The notes below the pieces were generated by a model. It was not told the origin of the DNA and searched no databases. It saw nothing but the letters and a program-made list of their open reading frames with translations. The position numbers and the translations under genes are program-made. A DNA stretch of 55,477 nt, taken from assembly GCA_013115135.1 (NCBI GenBank), contig JABANP010000347.1, positions 1-55,477 of the forward strand, given 5' to 3'. This document shows positions 41,401-52,591 of this stretch, piece by piece. This DNA comes from Perkinsus olseni (Eukaryota; Perkinsozoa; Perkinsida; Perkinsidae). Position 1 is the first letter of the stretch; every line of letters starts with the position of its first letter.

Positions 41401-42411
41401 GCAGTAGGCTTTCTCCGGAGTTACCACTTGGAGGAGGAGCCATAGCGAACAGGAACGAAATTGCAGTGGACTGAGGGCACTCAAGCTCACTACACAAACA
41501 GATAAGGGAGTGCAAGACTGGGTACGCTCCAGTGAAGTCTCAGCTGGGTGCAAGTTCCGGGAGGGGAAGACAACGGCTGGAAGATAAGCTCTGAATAGAA
41601 GAAGGCCGACCTCGGCGATGGTCTCGAGTATCCGGTAGCTCGTGAGAAGTTGTCTTGAACCGCCAGGGCTTCCGCGTTGAGATGAAAGTGTTCAGAGACG
41701 GATTGCCGAGAGTTCCCATAGTAAAGAAGACTCGCGCCCGCCAGATGAGGGTACCCGGGAGGAGCTACAGTCGAGGAAGCGGAGCCTTAGTTCGAACATT
41801 GATGGGCCTTGGGGGCACCATGGAGAGTTTGTATTGGAAACTCTTGAGGATAGGATACAGAACTAGGGAAGAGTTCCCGCAGAGGCTGGCTACCAATAAG
41901 CAAAGGGACACGGAGGGACTCCGTTGGAGTTGAACTGAGCCTGATGCAGGAAACAGTCTGTCGCCGATTTACAGATTAACCGAACGTACAAACCACTGAA
42001 GAGGAGTATGATAAGAAACGAATCATAAGAACAACTTCATCGTCAAAGTCACAGCATCGACACCTCAGCGATCCGACATAGTTCCTTCAGCTTTGCTTTA
42101 CACAACTTAGTGCACATAGCATGCATGCCCGGGCACGCCTGCTGCAGAGCTGACGGCTTATCGAGGATGCTCTGAGAAGAGACGCGGATGATGTATTGGC
42201 TGCCCCTTGAACAAAGAGTGGAAGTTGCAGCAGAGTAGAGACCCAATTCACCTCTCATGAGCACTGTAGTGCAAAGCAGGCCATTGGCGGTCTGCTTCCA
42301 CCAGCAGTGCACACGAGGGCCTTTTCGAGCAATCGGTGACCCTCAATAGGGTAACAATCAGTGAAAGAGAAGGCCCGGCCATCGTGATGTTACGGAGCAT
42401 CCGAAACTCAC
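41401..42411. other. Flank of copy 3 and possible last exon of copy 4
   Basis: A minus-strand frame at 42049-42312 (KLCKAKLKELCRIAEVSML at its end) could be the terminal exon of copy 4. A plus-strand frame at 41655-41933 is open but has no resemblance to anything. Otherwise nothing seen. Confidence 0.4.
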
Positions 42412-45400
42412 CTCAACGAGATCCTTGAACTCCTGGAAGCTCTTGAGAGGCTGCAAGGAGCTGTCAAGCCGTAAGCGGACAGCCTCGAGTTGAGGTCGAC
42501 AATGCTCAGAGACACGCTGTTGGTTCACCTCGTACTCCAACAGGCTTTGACAGATGAGCTAAAGGAGGATGGAAGAGCGGATACATGGCTGTTCATGCCA
42601 AGGACCAGCATTGAAGGCAAGCACGACTATTGGACACCGCAATTAAAGCGAATTTGCGAACCCCTCCGAACCGAGGAGGAATGCCCGAGGTGCGCTGAGA
42701 GAAGAGGGTTTGCTCACTTTGGCAGCAGCTCTCCACCCTCGGGCTCCTGTTTGCGATCCGAGTGCCACAAAGAGCGCTCGTTGTACTCTCGGCAGGGGTA
42801 CATCCTGGTCGAGGTTCAAGAGGAAGGTTCGCAAGGCCGCTTGGAACTCCTCCATGCACCCCGCCTTCGCCCGGTCGACAACGCTATCGAAGCGTCTGTC
42901 CGGCGAGCTCACCAACCCCTGCAACTGGATGAAGGCGAGAGAACAGGTCTGAAGAGGGGCAATACCGTAAACTACAGCGGGACGAAATCTATCGAGGAGA
43001 GCGTCCTCATGACTCACCTCAACGGGCTGAGTTTCGTCCAAGCCCCCACACAGACTCACTATGTACGATAGCTTAGTATTGGTGCAGGGCACATCAGTCC
43101 TGATAGCTGCCCTCAACACCTCCTTCGCCTCATCCACTCTGCCCGATAGAAGGAGTAAATCTCCCAGCATGGATCGGGCCTACTACAAGTACGATCAAAT
43201 AACCGAGTACAAAGCAGCGAGCTACCTCGAGAAGTCGGCGGCGATCGTCAAGACCATCACTGCCGGACGAGGCGTTGCTGTCGGGGTCAATGTGGCCCAA
43301 GCATAAGTCTAGATTAGTCTGTGCTTCTCTTACACAGTCCTCGTGTCGCTCCATTTCGAGCAGGCATATAATCATCTGGTACCTGGCACCAAGCTCGCTG
43401 GAGGGAAATCCAATTCCCATTGTCTTCAGCTCAAAGTTTCTGAGGTCACGAGACTCCGGAAATTGTACTCCGAAACAAAGAGGCCACTGAGACGCGCGAA
43501 CACGGCTAGAGATCTGTCAGAAAGCGCCGCGGAACCCGGCACCCCGCAGCTTACCGGCAGTCGTACAGCATCTCCCAGCGCATCCCTTGAACACCTCTGG
43601 CGGCCTCCAGACTCTCACGGAAGGTCTCCACTGCTTTGGCGAACTGATTGCTATGCATCTGTTCCTCTGCTTTACGCCGCAGCCTCACTAACACAGAAAG
43701 GCGATACCCGCCAGAAAGTACGAACCGGAGGGTAGCTAGTCCGTAGTCCCACCCCCGCGCAGGTTCAATTCCTGGTCACGGCATAGAGCGCGCAAATCTC
43801 AGGTACCCTGACTCACCATGGGGAGTCCCAAGTAGCCAGTCTGGCTCCGGAAGCCGATCATCGGTAAGACTGTTCGGCACGACCCTGCCCGACGAGGTCG
43901 GTGGATACTTCCCTCCCGAAGCCACCGGCAGGGAAGAGGACACTAAGGAAGGGAGAGTACCGCGCCCGCCCTCTCGCAGCATGAACGCGGTGGCCTCGAC
44001 TATGGTTCAACACATGACCGTTCGGTATGATTCGATAATCACTAACGCTTTTATACCCGAACATAGTGTCTCTCAGAGGTCACCCCGCGATCCGTGACTT
44101 CCGTACGAATGCCATGGCGATTTTGTGACAGTGCATGGGATCGAACCCGGGCGGGAAAACGACTGTCGAAGCACTCATTTCTGACGACGTAAGTGTCGCT
44201 CCTGCTCGATCGCCTCCTCACCCCTGACGCCCTCCGGAGAGCCCCGCGATTCGCTAGGCTGACTCGGTCCTCCGGAAGGATCAGCCTGATCCCCCTCATC
44301 TGTCCTCGTATGCTCCGACGAGTCCGCAAGGACTCTCTGAGACTTTGCAGGCTTCGCAGATGGAGCCGTCCTCGATGAGCTGCCACGACGGCCTTTCGCA
44401 CTTCGAGGGGCCACTGAAGAAAACAGGTGGGTAGACCGACGGCTTGAAGGACGTTCTCGTCGCCCACTCGATGAATGCACGCTCGTGGACGCGCTGTTCG
44501 ACGACTGCTTCCCTCCTGCATCCTCGCCATCTTCGCCAGCCTTCTTCCCCTCCTCCTTGTCTACCGCCCTCGAGACCTCCTCCACGCCCTGGGGCAGCTC
44601 GTCGACTGGGGCAGAAGAGCTCTTCGGAGTGGCTGCTGCTGCTGCTGCTGACGGGGCGTGGCTGGCATCAGGACCAGTCGGAGCAACTGAGAGCCGCAGG
44701 TAGCGTAGACTCAGTGAGCGATGGAGCAACGGCTTTAGCCAACCACAGCCTCTCACTTCCTCACCTTCTAGATCATGCCTCTTCCCATCCTCAGCAACAA
44801 CGGAAGTCTCTACCTCCGCGGTTCGGCTTGACGACTGAGGACTCCCCGCGACGGGCGGCTCGCTGTTGAAGTCAGGTTCAATACCGCGAACTCTGGCCGA
44901 GCGTCTGATGGGTGTTTCCGGGGCCATGGATACTCTCGCCCGCTTAGGACGCGGTTTGGATGGACTGCTGGTACCTGGACGACAATGACGGTACTACCGC
45001 AGGTAGGTTACACACGGGATGCCAGATAGAAGACGGGTTGGAAGCCCCGGTCAATATTCCCGCTCTTGTCCTATTGTAATCATAGCAATCAGTTAACAAA
45101 TATCATGGCCAATGAGAGGCACAAGAGAAAAACTACTAATAATAGAAAAACAATGTTAATGCTGCGATTCTACCCACTCACAAGTTGGCCCATCACCGAG
45201 AGAACCCAGAAATACTCACTGCTTTCGACTGGCTGCTCTCCCTTCGCCTCTTCGGTCATCTTCCCAGGCCCCTCGGCATCCCCTTCCTCTTCCAAGACGT
45301 CCTCTACAACATTTTCAACCTCATCTCTCTTCTCTGCCGGTGTGGTTCCCTTTTCCGAGGGCTCGGAGGGGCTGCTGGACTGAGGCCGGCTATCGTGCTG

Positions 45401-46006
45401 TCTATGCCGCTTCTGGCCTGAAGATTTACAAGCTCCACATGAGGGCAGCAACGAAACAGCACCCTTATGATGGCTATGATGATGGTGGCTATGGTGATGA
45501 TCCTCTTCCTCGCCCTTTGCGCTTCCCGTCAGCTCCGACGAGGCGGCCTCGAGGTCTCCACACCCTGGGCTCGTCTGAGGAGTCTGTGATCGCGTATCAG
45601 AGTCATCGTGGATGTAGACGAGTCGCAGCCGCGCGCCGTCCTCTATCCCCGCTGCGGTGACCTACAGCTGGCTGCATAGATCCAAGAGAAGCCATAGAGG
45701 GCTCACCGAGGGCAGTCTCTTCTGTACGTATTCTCCATCCAGTTTCCCTCCTATGCGCAGAAGACGCCAATCCCTGCCCTTGATCGACCCTGGGATGCTA
45801 CCCGGTCGTAATAAAGACCAAAGTGAGATCTGGCGGCGAAGCCTGAAGCTTACTCGCGTTTTGGTTCCTGATCAATGGCTTCCCACCTCTCTCCACAGTT
45901 CGAGGCCTCGGACAATCTCTGCGCCCTCTCGTCTCACCCGGCTTATCGCTGACTCCTTCTCTCGGACCTTCAGCTGCTTCAGGATGCACTCGACCGTCAC
46001 GGTCAT
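42412..46006 (-). CDS. Ubl-linker-TPR family, copy 4 (longest)
   Basis: The start MTVTVECILKQLKVREKESA is at 46006. The ubiquitin-like core is the clearest of the four: DWRLLRIGGKLDGEYVQKRL then AGIEDGARLRLVYI, aligning with ubiquitin's RLIFAGKQLEDG and STLHLVLRL. The linker is very long and low-complexity: a His run (DHHHSHHHHSHH), an acidic helix (RDEVENVVEDVLEEEGDAEG), a basic patch (PRPKRARVS, NLS-like), an Ala run and Ser-rich charged sequence at 44175-44940. TPR exons follow: EEQMHSNQFAKAVETFRESL, ARYQMIICLLEMERHEDCVR, and SMLGDLLLLSGRVDEAKEVL with IVSLCGG. Then ALFVALGSQTGARGWRAAAK and SFQEFKDLVE. The NLS-like patch suggests a nuclear location. Several linker exon ends are approximate. 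Confidence 0.65.
44130..44170 (-). ncRNA. Hairpin with B-box loop (tRNA-like relic)
   Basis: On the minus strand GACAGT...ACTGTC pair around CCCGGGTTCGATCCCATG. The loop is nearly identical to that of the element at 12678-12712, whereas the stems are unrelated. It falls in an intron of Ubl-TPR copy 4. Confidence 0.35.
44633..44653. repeat. GCT trinucleotide run
   Basis: Six to seven tandem GCT units, read as an alanine run on the minus strand in the linker of Ubl-TPR copy 4. A slippage-prone microsatellite within coding sequence. Confidence 0.8.
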
Positions 46007-46466
46007 CTCATTCCGGGCTGCGCCCTCAGTCCCTTACCGAGCCATCCCCGGACAATGAGAACGCCTACCCCTTCGCTTGCATCATCAGTACGTAATGCAC
46101 TATGCTCCCTCGGAGGTTGACACGATGTGACCCCCATTCGTCCGAAATGGCGCCACTATGTCTCGCCCCATACCACGATGAACATTGAGCAGCCTCCACA
46201 ACAGGCATAAGCCTTTCATCAGTGAGACTACATAAACCAGCAGTGGAGGTCCTAGCGGTCTCATCCTTGAGCACCGTTGACCTCAACGCAATTACGAGGC
46301 GAGCCAGCGTAAGGGAGACAAAAGACTACTACAAGGAGTCACCTATCCTTGGCCGAGCATCAATGGTGATAAGATAAGGGTTGAATAACTACACAGCGCC
46401 GGTAAGGCCGAAAATTAAATAGCGACGGCTAGTGGCTTATAATCTCCCCTGGGACAGATCCCGGGT
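46007..46466. other. Short interval with one unexplained frame
   Basis: A minus-strand frame at 46065-46286 (TSTAGLCSLTDERLMPVVEA) is open back to about 46320 and protein-like. It could be an extra 3' exon of the membrane gene beginning at 47690. No other feature. Confidence 0.35.
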
Positions 46467-47690
46467 TCAGGATTGCTCTCGATGAATTGTGAAGTGTATC
46501 TTATGCTCGGGTGCCGAGCCGACGTGGACCTTCAACGAGTATCCATCTCCGAGAGGTACATGCTCATCCTGACACAAGAATTCTGCACGCATGCACAAGC
46601 ACCCCCAACCTACCTTGTACGCTCTCCCCTCTTCAATTGTGCTTAGCGTGAGCGGCGATTGGGTCGTCTTGGAGACTTTCTCGCATCGGGAGATCGATGG
46701 GTGTACAGGGGCGCTGCTGGCCTCACTCGCCCAGTTCTCTACCTCCTGCAGATGACAAGCCATAAAACACCACTTCACACTAGTTCACATAAGTAAACCA
46801 AAATGGAATTTATAGTTTCAATTAGCTTTGCCACGATTGAAGAATTTCCAGAAAACAGACAGTTTACGCTCGAATTGCCTCTCATCTGTCGACAAAATCC
46901 TGCAGGGACCTCAAAAACCACTGGCTTTGAACCAGGACCACAAGGCTACGGTAAATATTGAGCCTGTCTCGTTAAGTGCTTCCAGCACAAGTCTAGTGGA
47001 GTAACCTACATCTTGGTCATCGACGCGGCTATACCCCCGGCCTATTGAATAGAACCGCGGGTTCCTGACCGCATCCAAGGTGGCTTGGAAGTTGTCCGGC
47101 AAACCCTCCACAGTCCATGAGGAAATAGCCCTACTCTGACAAATAGGAAAATCACGTAAAAGGTTGAGATTTTCAGCGGCTCACTCGGGGAACCTCAGCT
47201 TCAGAGCTCGAGCAGGGCGAGAGGAAACCGCCGTCGTGCTCTGCGTCATCGCCGATCTGCCAGCATGTCACACATGAACGCCAAACCACTTTCGGCTGCC
47301 GCAACCCACCCGAAGTGTCATCCGCCGATTGTCTCCAAAACCATCAACTTCAACCATAAAGTTGCCCTTCTTCACCATCCTGTCTCTCTTCCGTTCTCTC
47401 CGCCAGTCCATCACCCACAGAGCTATCGCCGCCACAACCGGGCCAAGTACAGGCAGGGTGATAATGAGGACCGAGTAGACGCTACCCGACTTGCCGAAGA
47501 CGACCCAGACCAGGACACTGAGGGCCGCGGTAGCTGACTGTGGGAGAACTATCCTTCGCCACTTGCTGGTGAGAGGCGCCATGAACCCCAGGAAGGAGGC
47601 AACGGCGAAGGCGATGATGAGGGCGATGATGACCACGATGAGCCACCATGTATGAGCGATGTCTGACGGTGTGTATGGGCCAGGTAACAT
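46467..47690 (-). CDS. Three-helix membrane protein family, copy 1
   Basis: ATG at 47690 (MLPGPYTPSDIAHTW). The first exon holds three hydrophobic helices (WLIVVIIALIIAFAVASFLG; ATAALSVLVWVVFG; VYSVLIITLPVLGPVVAAIA), with the family block SKWRRIVLPQ between helices 1 and 2 and a basic stretch DWRRERKRDRMVKKG after helix 3. An acidic exon (IGDDAEHDGGFLSPCSSSEA) follows. Next is an exon with GLPDNFQATLDAVRNPRFYS ending at D|gtaggt, and a last exon beginning EVENWASEAS and ending APEHKIHFTIHREQS. Copies 2 and 3 have the same helix block and acidic exon; copy 2 also has the later exons. By the positive-inside rule the basic patch and acidic tail face the cytosol. Function unknown. Confidence 0.65.
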
Positions 47691-48150
47691 AGGCAGGCCT
47701 ACTACTGCAGGATTTATTATAGTAGACTTAAACACAATACAGAGAATGATGATGAACTATACACCGTAGCAAGCAAGCAGCGATGGTGAAAACAACGACT
47801 ATGAAAGGAACGAGAGAAAGAGCCGACGACAGTAGCGGCGACCGTACTCACAGGACGGATGAAATGCTCCACTATGGTATAATGTAGACGGACTACTACA
47901 AAGGCCGGAGGTGAGAACGGCCGTGCCCGCCGATCTTGAAATTAACACGAAGGAAAATCGATACAACGCTGCTCTGGGCGGCAAGACTATAGGAAGTCGG
48001 CACCCGTCTCCTTCCTCTGAGTCCTTCTTCTGTGTAACTGTACTGTGAAAGCCAAGGACTTGTCTGCCGTCTCGCACACCGCAATCCTCAGACCGTGAGT
48101 GTCGTCAATCGGCGTGACCATAGCCTAAGCATCGATTCGCTCATTCCCTA
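47691..48150. other. Intergenic, no gene seen
   Basis: Separates membrane-family copies 1 and 2. Short minus-strand frames only. Confidence 0.5.
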
Positions 48151-49246
48151 TCACTCAGCCGACACGACGATTATCATCACCTTTCCATGACCTGGCGAGG
48201 AGCCCGCAGGCAGTCGCGTGCCTTCCTCGACATCATCTTCACTGGACGAGTCAGGTTCCAGCACGGTAACCGTGCAGTCTTGAACCGGACATATATTTAA
48301 CACCGTCTGCCCATCATCCTACAACACCACGTCGATCCTTCTGGCCTTCCCGAGCGACTACGCCCGGAAAGAAACCAGCCGTCCACTCTTACCTCAGGCG
48401 CGACCGTGTCAGCGTAGATCGAGTAAAAGCGCTGCGTCGTTCCTCTCGGCAAATTGCCCAGGGCAGCGGGGGGCTCTCCAAAAGGAGCCAAAGTGGACAT
48501 CGACCTCAGCTACAACGAACAACAAAGATACTTCGCGCTCAAAGATACGAGATCGAGTGCCCACTCCACAGCGTGTGTCCAGGGGGCACTTTCAAGTGAG
48601 GGGAAGTCAGGAACGATGCAATAGTCTGTAAAAGTTCAAATGTGATAAGTGACACGCTCGGCCCAAGACCCAAGAAACAAGCTATTTTATACCCCCGCTG
48701 TTTTGAGTGCATCCCCCTTCCTACATACCCGCAGCTTGGGCGGTTTATCTACGACTTCACCTTCTCCTCCGTCAGTGTCGGCTTCGTCTATCTGCACATC
48801 ACAAAGACAAAAGAAATTATCCCAGAGAGAATCGAACTGGCGACCTCTTGGTTAGCAAATGAGAAGTCAACTCACTGGACCACATTACCTCTCCCATTTC
48901 CGCCCGCGCTCGTGTGAGTGCCCGAACTCTCGCTTTCTTCCTCGCTTGGACGCATTCCCGAACAGACAAGTAAATAGCCGCAATGACCGGACCAGCCGCT
49001 GGTACCGTCAAAAGGAGTACCGAGAAGACGTTGGAGCCGTTGAAGATGAACCACATGAGCACATAGAGCACACCCGACGCCAACTGCGGCAGGATAATGC
49101 TGCGCCATCGGCTGCCTGCCGGGGCTAGTAGCGCCATCAAGGAGAACCCCACGAAGGCGAGGATGAAGCATATTATTGTAAAAGATGAGGGCGGGAGAGT
49201 CAGCTATGTCGTCGGCATTATACGGGCCGAGTGTTTGAATCGCCAT
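48151..49246 (-). pseudogene. Three-helix membrane protein family, copy 2 (frameshifted)
   Basis: ATG at 49246 (MAIQTLGPYNADDIADSPAL). Within helix 1 the frame must slip by one base at a run of four T (minus strand; 49180-49183) to continue as IICFILAFVGFSLMALLAPA, SRWRSIILPQ, VFSVLLLTVPAAGPVIAAIY and the basic ECVQARKKARVRAL. With three Ts the frame would be intact. The later parts are well preserved: an acidic exon (DEADTDGGEGEVVDK, donor GTATGT); APFGEPPAALGNLPRGTTQR then FYSIYADTVAPE with donor GTAAGA; and a final exon from DDGQTVLNICP to GKVMIIVVSAE, with the stop at 48151-48153. Preservation downstream suggests a recent mutation or a homopolymer error rather than an old pseudogene. The first intron contains a tRNA-like element. 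Confidence 0.6.
48820..48888 (-). ncRNA. tRNA-like sequence inside an intron
   Basis: Minus strand, beginning at the donor of the first intron of membrane-family copy 2. It has an A-box-like TGGTCCAGTGAGTTGAC and a B-box-like AGTTCGATTCTC 35-40 nt later. Acceptor and T stems pair poorly. A T-rich stretch (TTCTTTT) follows. Likely a tRNA-derived relic. Confidence 0.3.
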
Positions 49247-50163
49247 AAGGCGCTAACTACCGAGGGCAAGGACACTCAGACGCTGAATGAGTCCTCCACC
49301 GTGAGCTCATGCGATGACGAGTGGCGCGTCAGAGTAAGAGATCGAAAATCATGCTCCATTATTCTGCCACCGCTGGAGTCCCTATCAGGCGCTGGAAGCC
49401 AACAAGTCTGACGTGCCTGCGAGAAGATACGAGAAAAAAGGGCACCTCATCACCCAAAGAAAATAGACTTGTGCTCCATCGACTCTACAGTAATAACCGA
49501 CTTCCTTCGTGTTGTGCCACCACTCCACACCACTCCAAGGGAGAAGAAACAACATAATAGTGGCAATCTAATGCGTCAGAAGTCGTCGGCCATCTCTCGG
49601 TACAGTGTAATCTCAGAAGAGCTAACAATCAGCATAACAGCATCAAGGAGGAGGAGGCAAACTTGATAACAACAACAGCAGCCTGGCTGTCGAGGCTCGT
49701 CTTTACATACCGAAATGGGAGCAGCTGAAGCCGCCGAGAATCTACACGGCGAGCCGCACCGTGAAATTGACTCGCTGGCTGGGATAAGCACCCCAGGGTC
49801 TCTTCTTAACATAATAACCATCCCAAAGCCTCTTTGTCCTCTGCTCCTGAGACACACTGCGTTCCAGAATGCTGACTGGACGTTCCCGACTAGAGCGAAC
49901 AGAATCATGGCAGAGGATAGAAAACCGAGGCCCCCTACCTCTCGGTCCACGCAAGTGTCGCTAAGGTCTACAGAGTCCGCAAATCGTACTTGCTTACTCT
50001 TAGGTGATGATGACGCGCTGACCTGAGCGACCCAGCTTGCCATAGTCGGTGGAAGAAGCTAGCCCGTTGGCCGACTACTACAGTCTGTTGTAACGGAGGG
50101 TATAACAGGTATAAACGACCAACGGTGAAAGCCCGCGATGAAAGGATACTGCTCCGAGCAGCA
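49247..50163. other. Interval with unexplained minus-strand frame
   Basis: A minus-strand frame at 49576-50043 starts MASWVAQVSASSSPKSKQVR and includes a hydrophobic stretch (FLSSAMILFALVGNVQSAFW). It could be a small membrane protein or 3' exons of copy 3, but no splice solution was found. Confidence 0.35.
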
Positions 50164-50869
50164 TTTGCTGGCTCTCCCTTGTTGTACTGAGACCGAACTG
50201 TGCCCCACCTCAGAGCCATCGTCAGGATCCTCGAACTGCTCGTCTATTGACACGAATCTTCCTTCCTCCCCGTTGGAATCTTCCGAAAGTGTCTGAAAGA
50301 GTCATCCTAGACGCGAGCACGCCCGAAAAACAGTAAGCTTACTCTCATGCGTATCTCACTCGCGCAAGATGACCCCGAGCTCGAAGACCTCGCTGGGGGT
50401 CGGGGGTAGTCGCGCTGAATACCACAACAATCGCAATTCGCAATGAACTACATGCCCAGCGCGAACTCACCGTCCGATCCATCAGACGAAACCCCTCCCC
50501 CTCCTCAACATCGATGAACAGGGACTGCTGCCTCGCCGCCTGAGCCAGCTTCTCCGCAGCTTTTCTGTTCCGGCGGGCCCGTCGTCGGTCCCGATACCAC
50601 AGCCAAAGCGCAGCAAGCATCGGGCCAGCCACAGGGATGCAGAGAATCAGCACGGTGTAGACGTCAGAGCCCGTGAATACAAACCACACGAGAAGACTAG
50701 CGAAAATGACACCCATTTTAGGCAGGATTATCGCCCGCCATTTGCTGCCTGAAGGGGCCCTCAGGGCCATCAGTGCTCCAAAAGTGAAGAACAGTGTCAT
50801 AGCCACTATAATAAGAATCAGTACCGGCGAGGAGACAATGTCGTTGGCATTATTCGCTTCTGTAGCCAT
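50164..50869 (-). CDS. Three-helix membrane protein family, copy 3 (3' end unresolved)
   Basis: ATG at 50869 (MATEANNANDIVSSP). Helices read VLILIIVAMTLFFTFGALMA, VIFASLLVWFVFTG and VYTVLILCIPVAGPMLAALW, with SKWRAIILPK between the first two and a basic RDRRRARRNRKAAEK after the third. The exon ends FRLMDRT|gtgagt. An acidic exon follows (LSEDSNGEEGRFVSIDEQFE then DPDDGSE). The later exons seen in copies 1 and 2 were not identified; they would lie in 49.6-50.1 kb. The helix block is the best conserved part among the three copies, particularly the SKWR-x-I-x-LP and P-x-x-GP motifs. Confidence 0.65.
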
Positions 50870-51173
50870 TGGGCATAGATGAACGATACAAACTACAACT
50901 GACCGAATACACCATAAGGAAAAAGCCTCTGACCACCTGAAGAATAACCATTAAAGAGATCGCCATTAGGAATGCTTGAAGCATTACGCTTCGCAGACAG
51001 CGCCGCGCATGTACTTCCTATGATGCCCAATAACGACCTCTCATCTATTGAAGCCAGGAGCCTGCTGTGTACACTTTCCTCCCAGTCACTACCGAGCCCC
51101 ATGAAAGAATCACCATCCTTAAGCCAGAAACGGAGGTCACAATAACAGCTCCCATTGACATGTGACATCTTCA

Positions 51174-52443
51174 CTACCGTTTGTGCCAGCGCGTGGCTCG
51201 ACTCCGAGGTCCCTTGTGACCCGGGATTTTCGATATCGTCTGTCTTAGATCCTGGAATAGCGCACAGTTCTCCTCAAGGATCTCCTCGCATGCCGGGTTT
51301 GCGGCAAGCAGAGCGCGTCCGATAGCAAGCCGAATCGCTCCACTCTGCCCTGAGAAGAGAACGAACTAAGGCCTTCAATCCCCCTCGAATCGCTACAGCG
51401 GAGCGACGGCGAAAAATGGAAAGCGCGTGAGGACACTCACGTAGTATTGAGCAAAGGATCCGACAAAAAATTCGTATATGGTCGAGTATGGAAATTTGAA
51501 ATTCGTCTCTTGAAGAATTCTCATGTAATACAAATTAATTTATATCCTATCTCTGAGCAGACTCAGAAGGGACCGAAACCCGAAGTGAAGAAGCAAATCT
51601 GCGTGGGCTCATTGAAAAGAGAGTGGATTCTAATACTGGCTAGCTGACACCGACGTGAACTTGTCAGAAGACTCCGGGTTGTCTCTAGTCATCGTACCGC
51701 CTTCCTGCCCTAATAAGAGCGTGCAGCGGACACAGGCCGTCAAGAATTATCGAACGCGTGATGGAGGCTAGGGAAAGGTCAATCTGGCAGCCGTCAGTGG
51801 CGCCCAGTGGGCGGCTTAAAAGTCGATGATACAGAAAACTCGACAAGCGCCGTCAAAATAATGACGCTTATGCGCACATCGAGCGAGGACAAACGAATGC
51901 ACGACTCGTGAGCCAGGCACTCGCCAAGAGTATTACCCGACGTTCCTCCTCCTGCGACGGCGATGAAGACATCGTAGACGCCACACACACCACAGAGAAG
52001 TAAGGGCTGCACAACGTCGAACCTGCAGCGAAATCGCATTCAGGCGCCTAGCAGCTCGGACTTCTGGCGAAGCGAATCATGGCCGTAAATTATTACCTGT
52101 TGTAATAGAGCGGGAACCGTACATAGAAGTCCTCATCACCGTTTACCTTGATAACACCACTACCTCGCTGGAGCACCACCTAAGGAAACAAGACCAGGAA
52201 CATCTCTCATCCGACGGAGCACTCCCATCCGGAAGTTAATTGTGAATCGACTGCCTATGAGACCTGTCAGCCCTCACCAGTCACCGATTTCGCTAAGTGG
52301 CCTACATGGGCTGTAGCCCTTTTCCGCAACCCTCGGCCCTCCGCTCTCTCCTTCCACTCTTGACCGTTATAGATGAACGATCGGGTGTCCCGAGGATTCG
52401 ACGTGAACGCTCTCACGAGCTTATTGTGTATAACAGGGTTAAC
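51174..52443 (-). CDS. MRPS9: Mitochondrial/organellar ribosomal protein uS9
   Basis: Exons 52306-52443, 52097-52179, 51937-52022 and 51174-51349 splice in phase. The bacterial-type uS9 fold is clear: GRGLRKRATAH | VVLQRGSGVIKVNG (RRKxAxAxV then GxGxIxING), VVQPLLLCGVCGVYDVFIAV, then AGGGTSG | QSGAIRLAIGRALLAANPAC, the hallmark GGG-x-SGQ-x-GAIR-x-GI-x-RAL block. The tail GPRSRATRWHKR ends with the conserved basic Lys-Arg that contacts P-site tRNA in bacteria. The Lys/Arg-rich ERKK segment before it is shortened. The 51350-51936 intron is long for this window, and an out-of-place frame inside it ends at 51685. A short 5' exon (perhaps MCP at about 52546-52554) is likely but unproven. Confidence 0.88.
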
Positions 52444-52591
52444 CTGATCACCACAGAGTACTCTGTGGGCAACATAGCATACCAAATTTTCCGCAAGTAA
52501 AAGAGACCCCCCGGAACCCTCCTCGCAAGTCCACCCCGAAGTCGAATTGTCTCACTGGGCACATTCTGACATCACAGAAACTCCCGCAATG

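Noticed and set aside
51685..51760. Alternative last exon of uS9 ending RRYDD.
   Set aside because: Phase fits by chance, but the exon at 51174-51349 encodes the true QSGAIRLAIGRALL and C-terminal KR of uS9.
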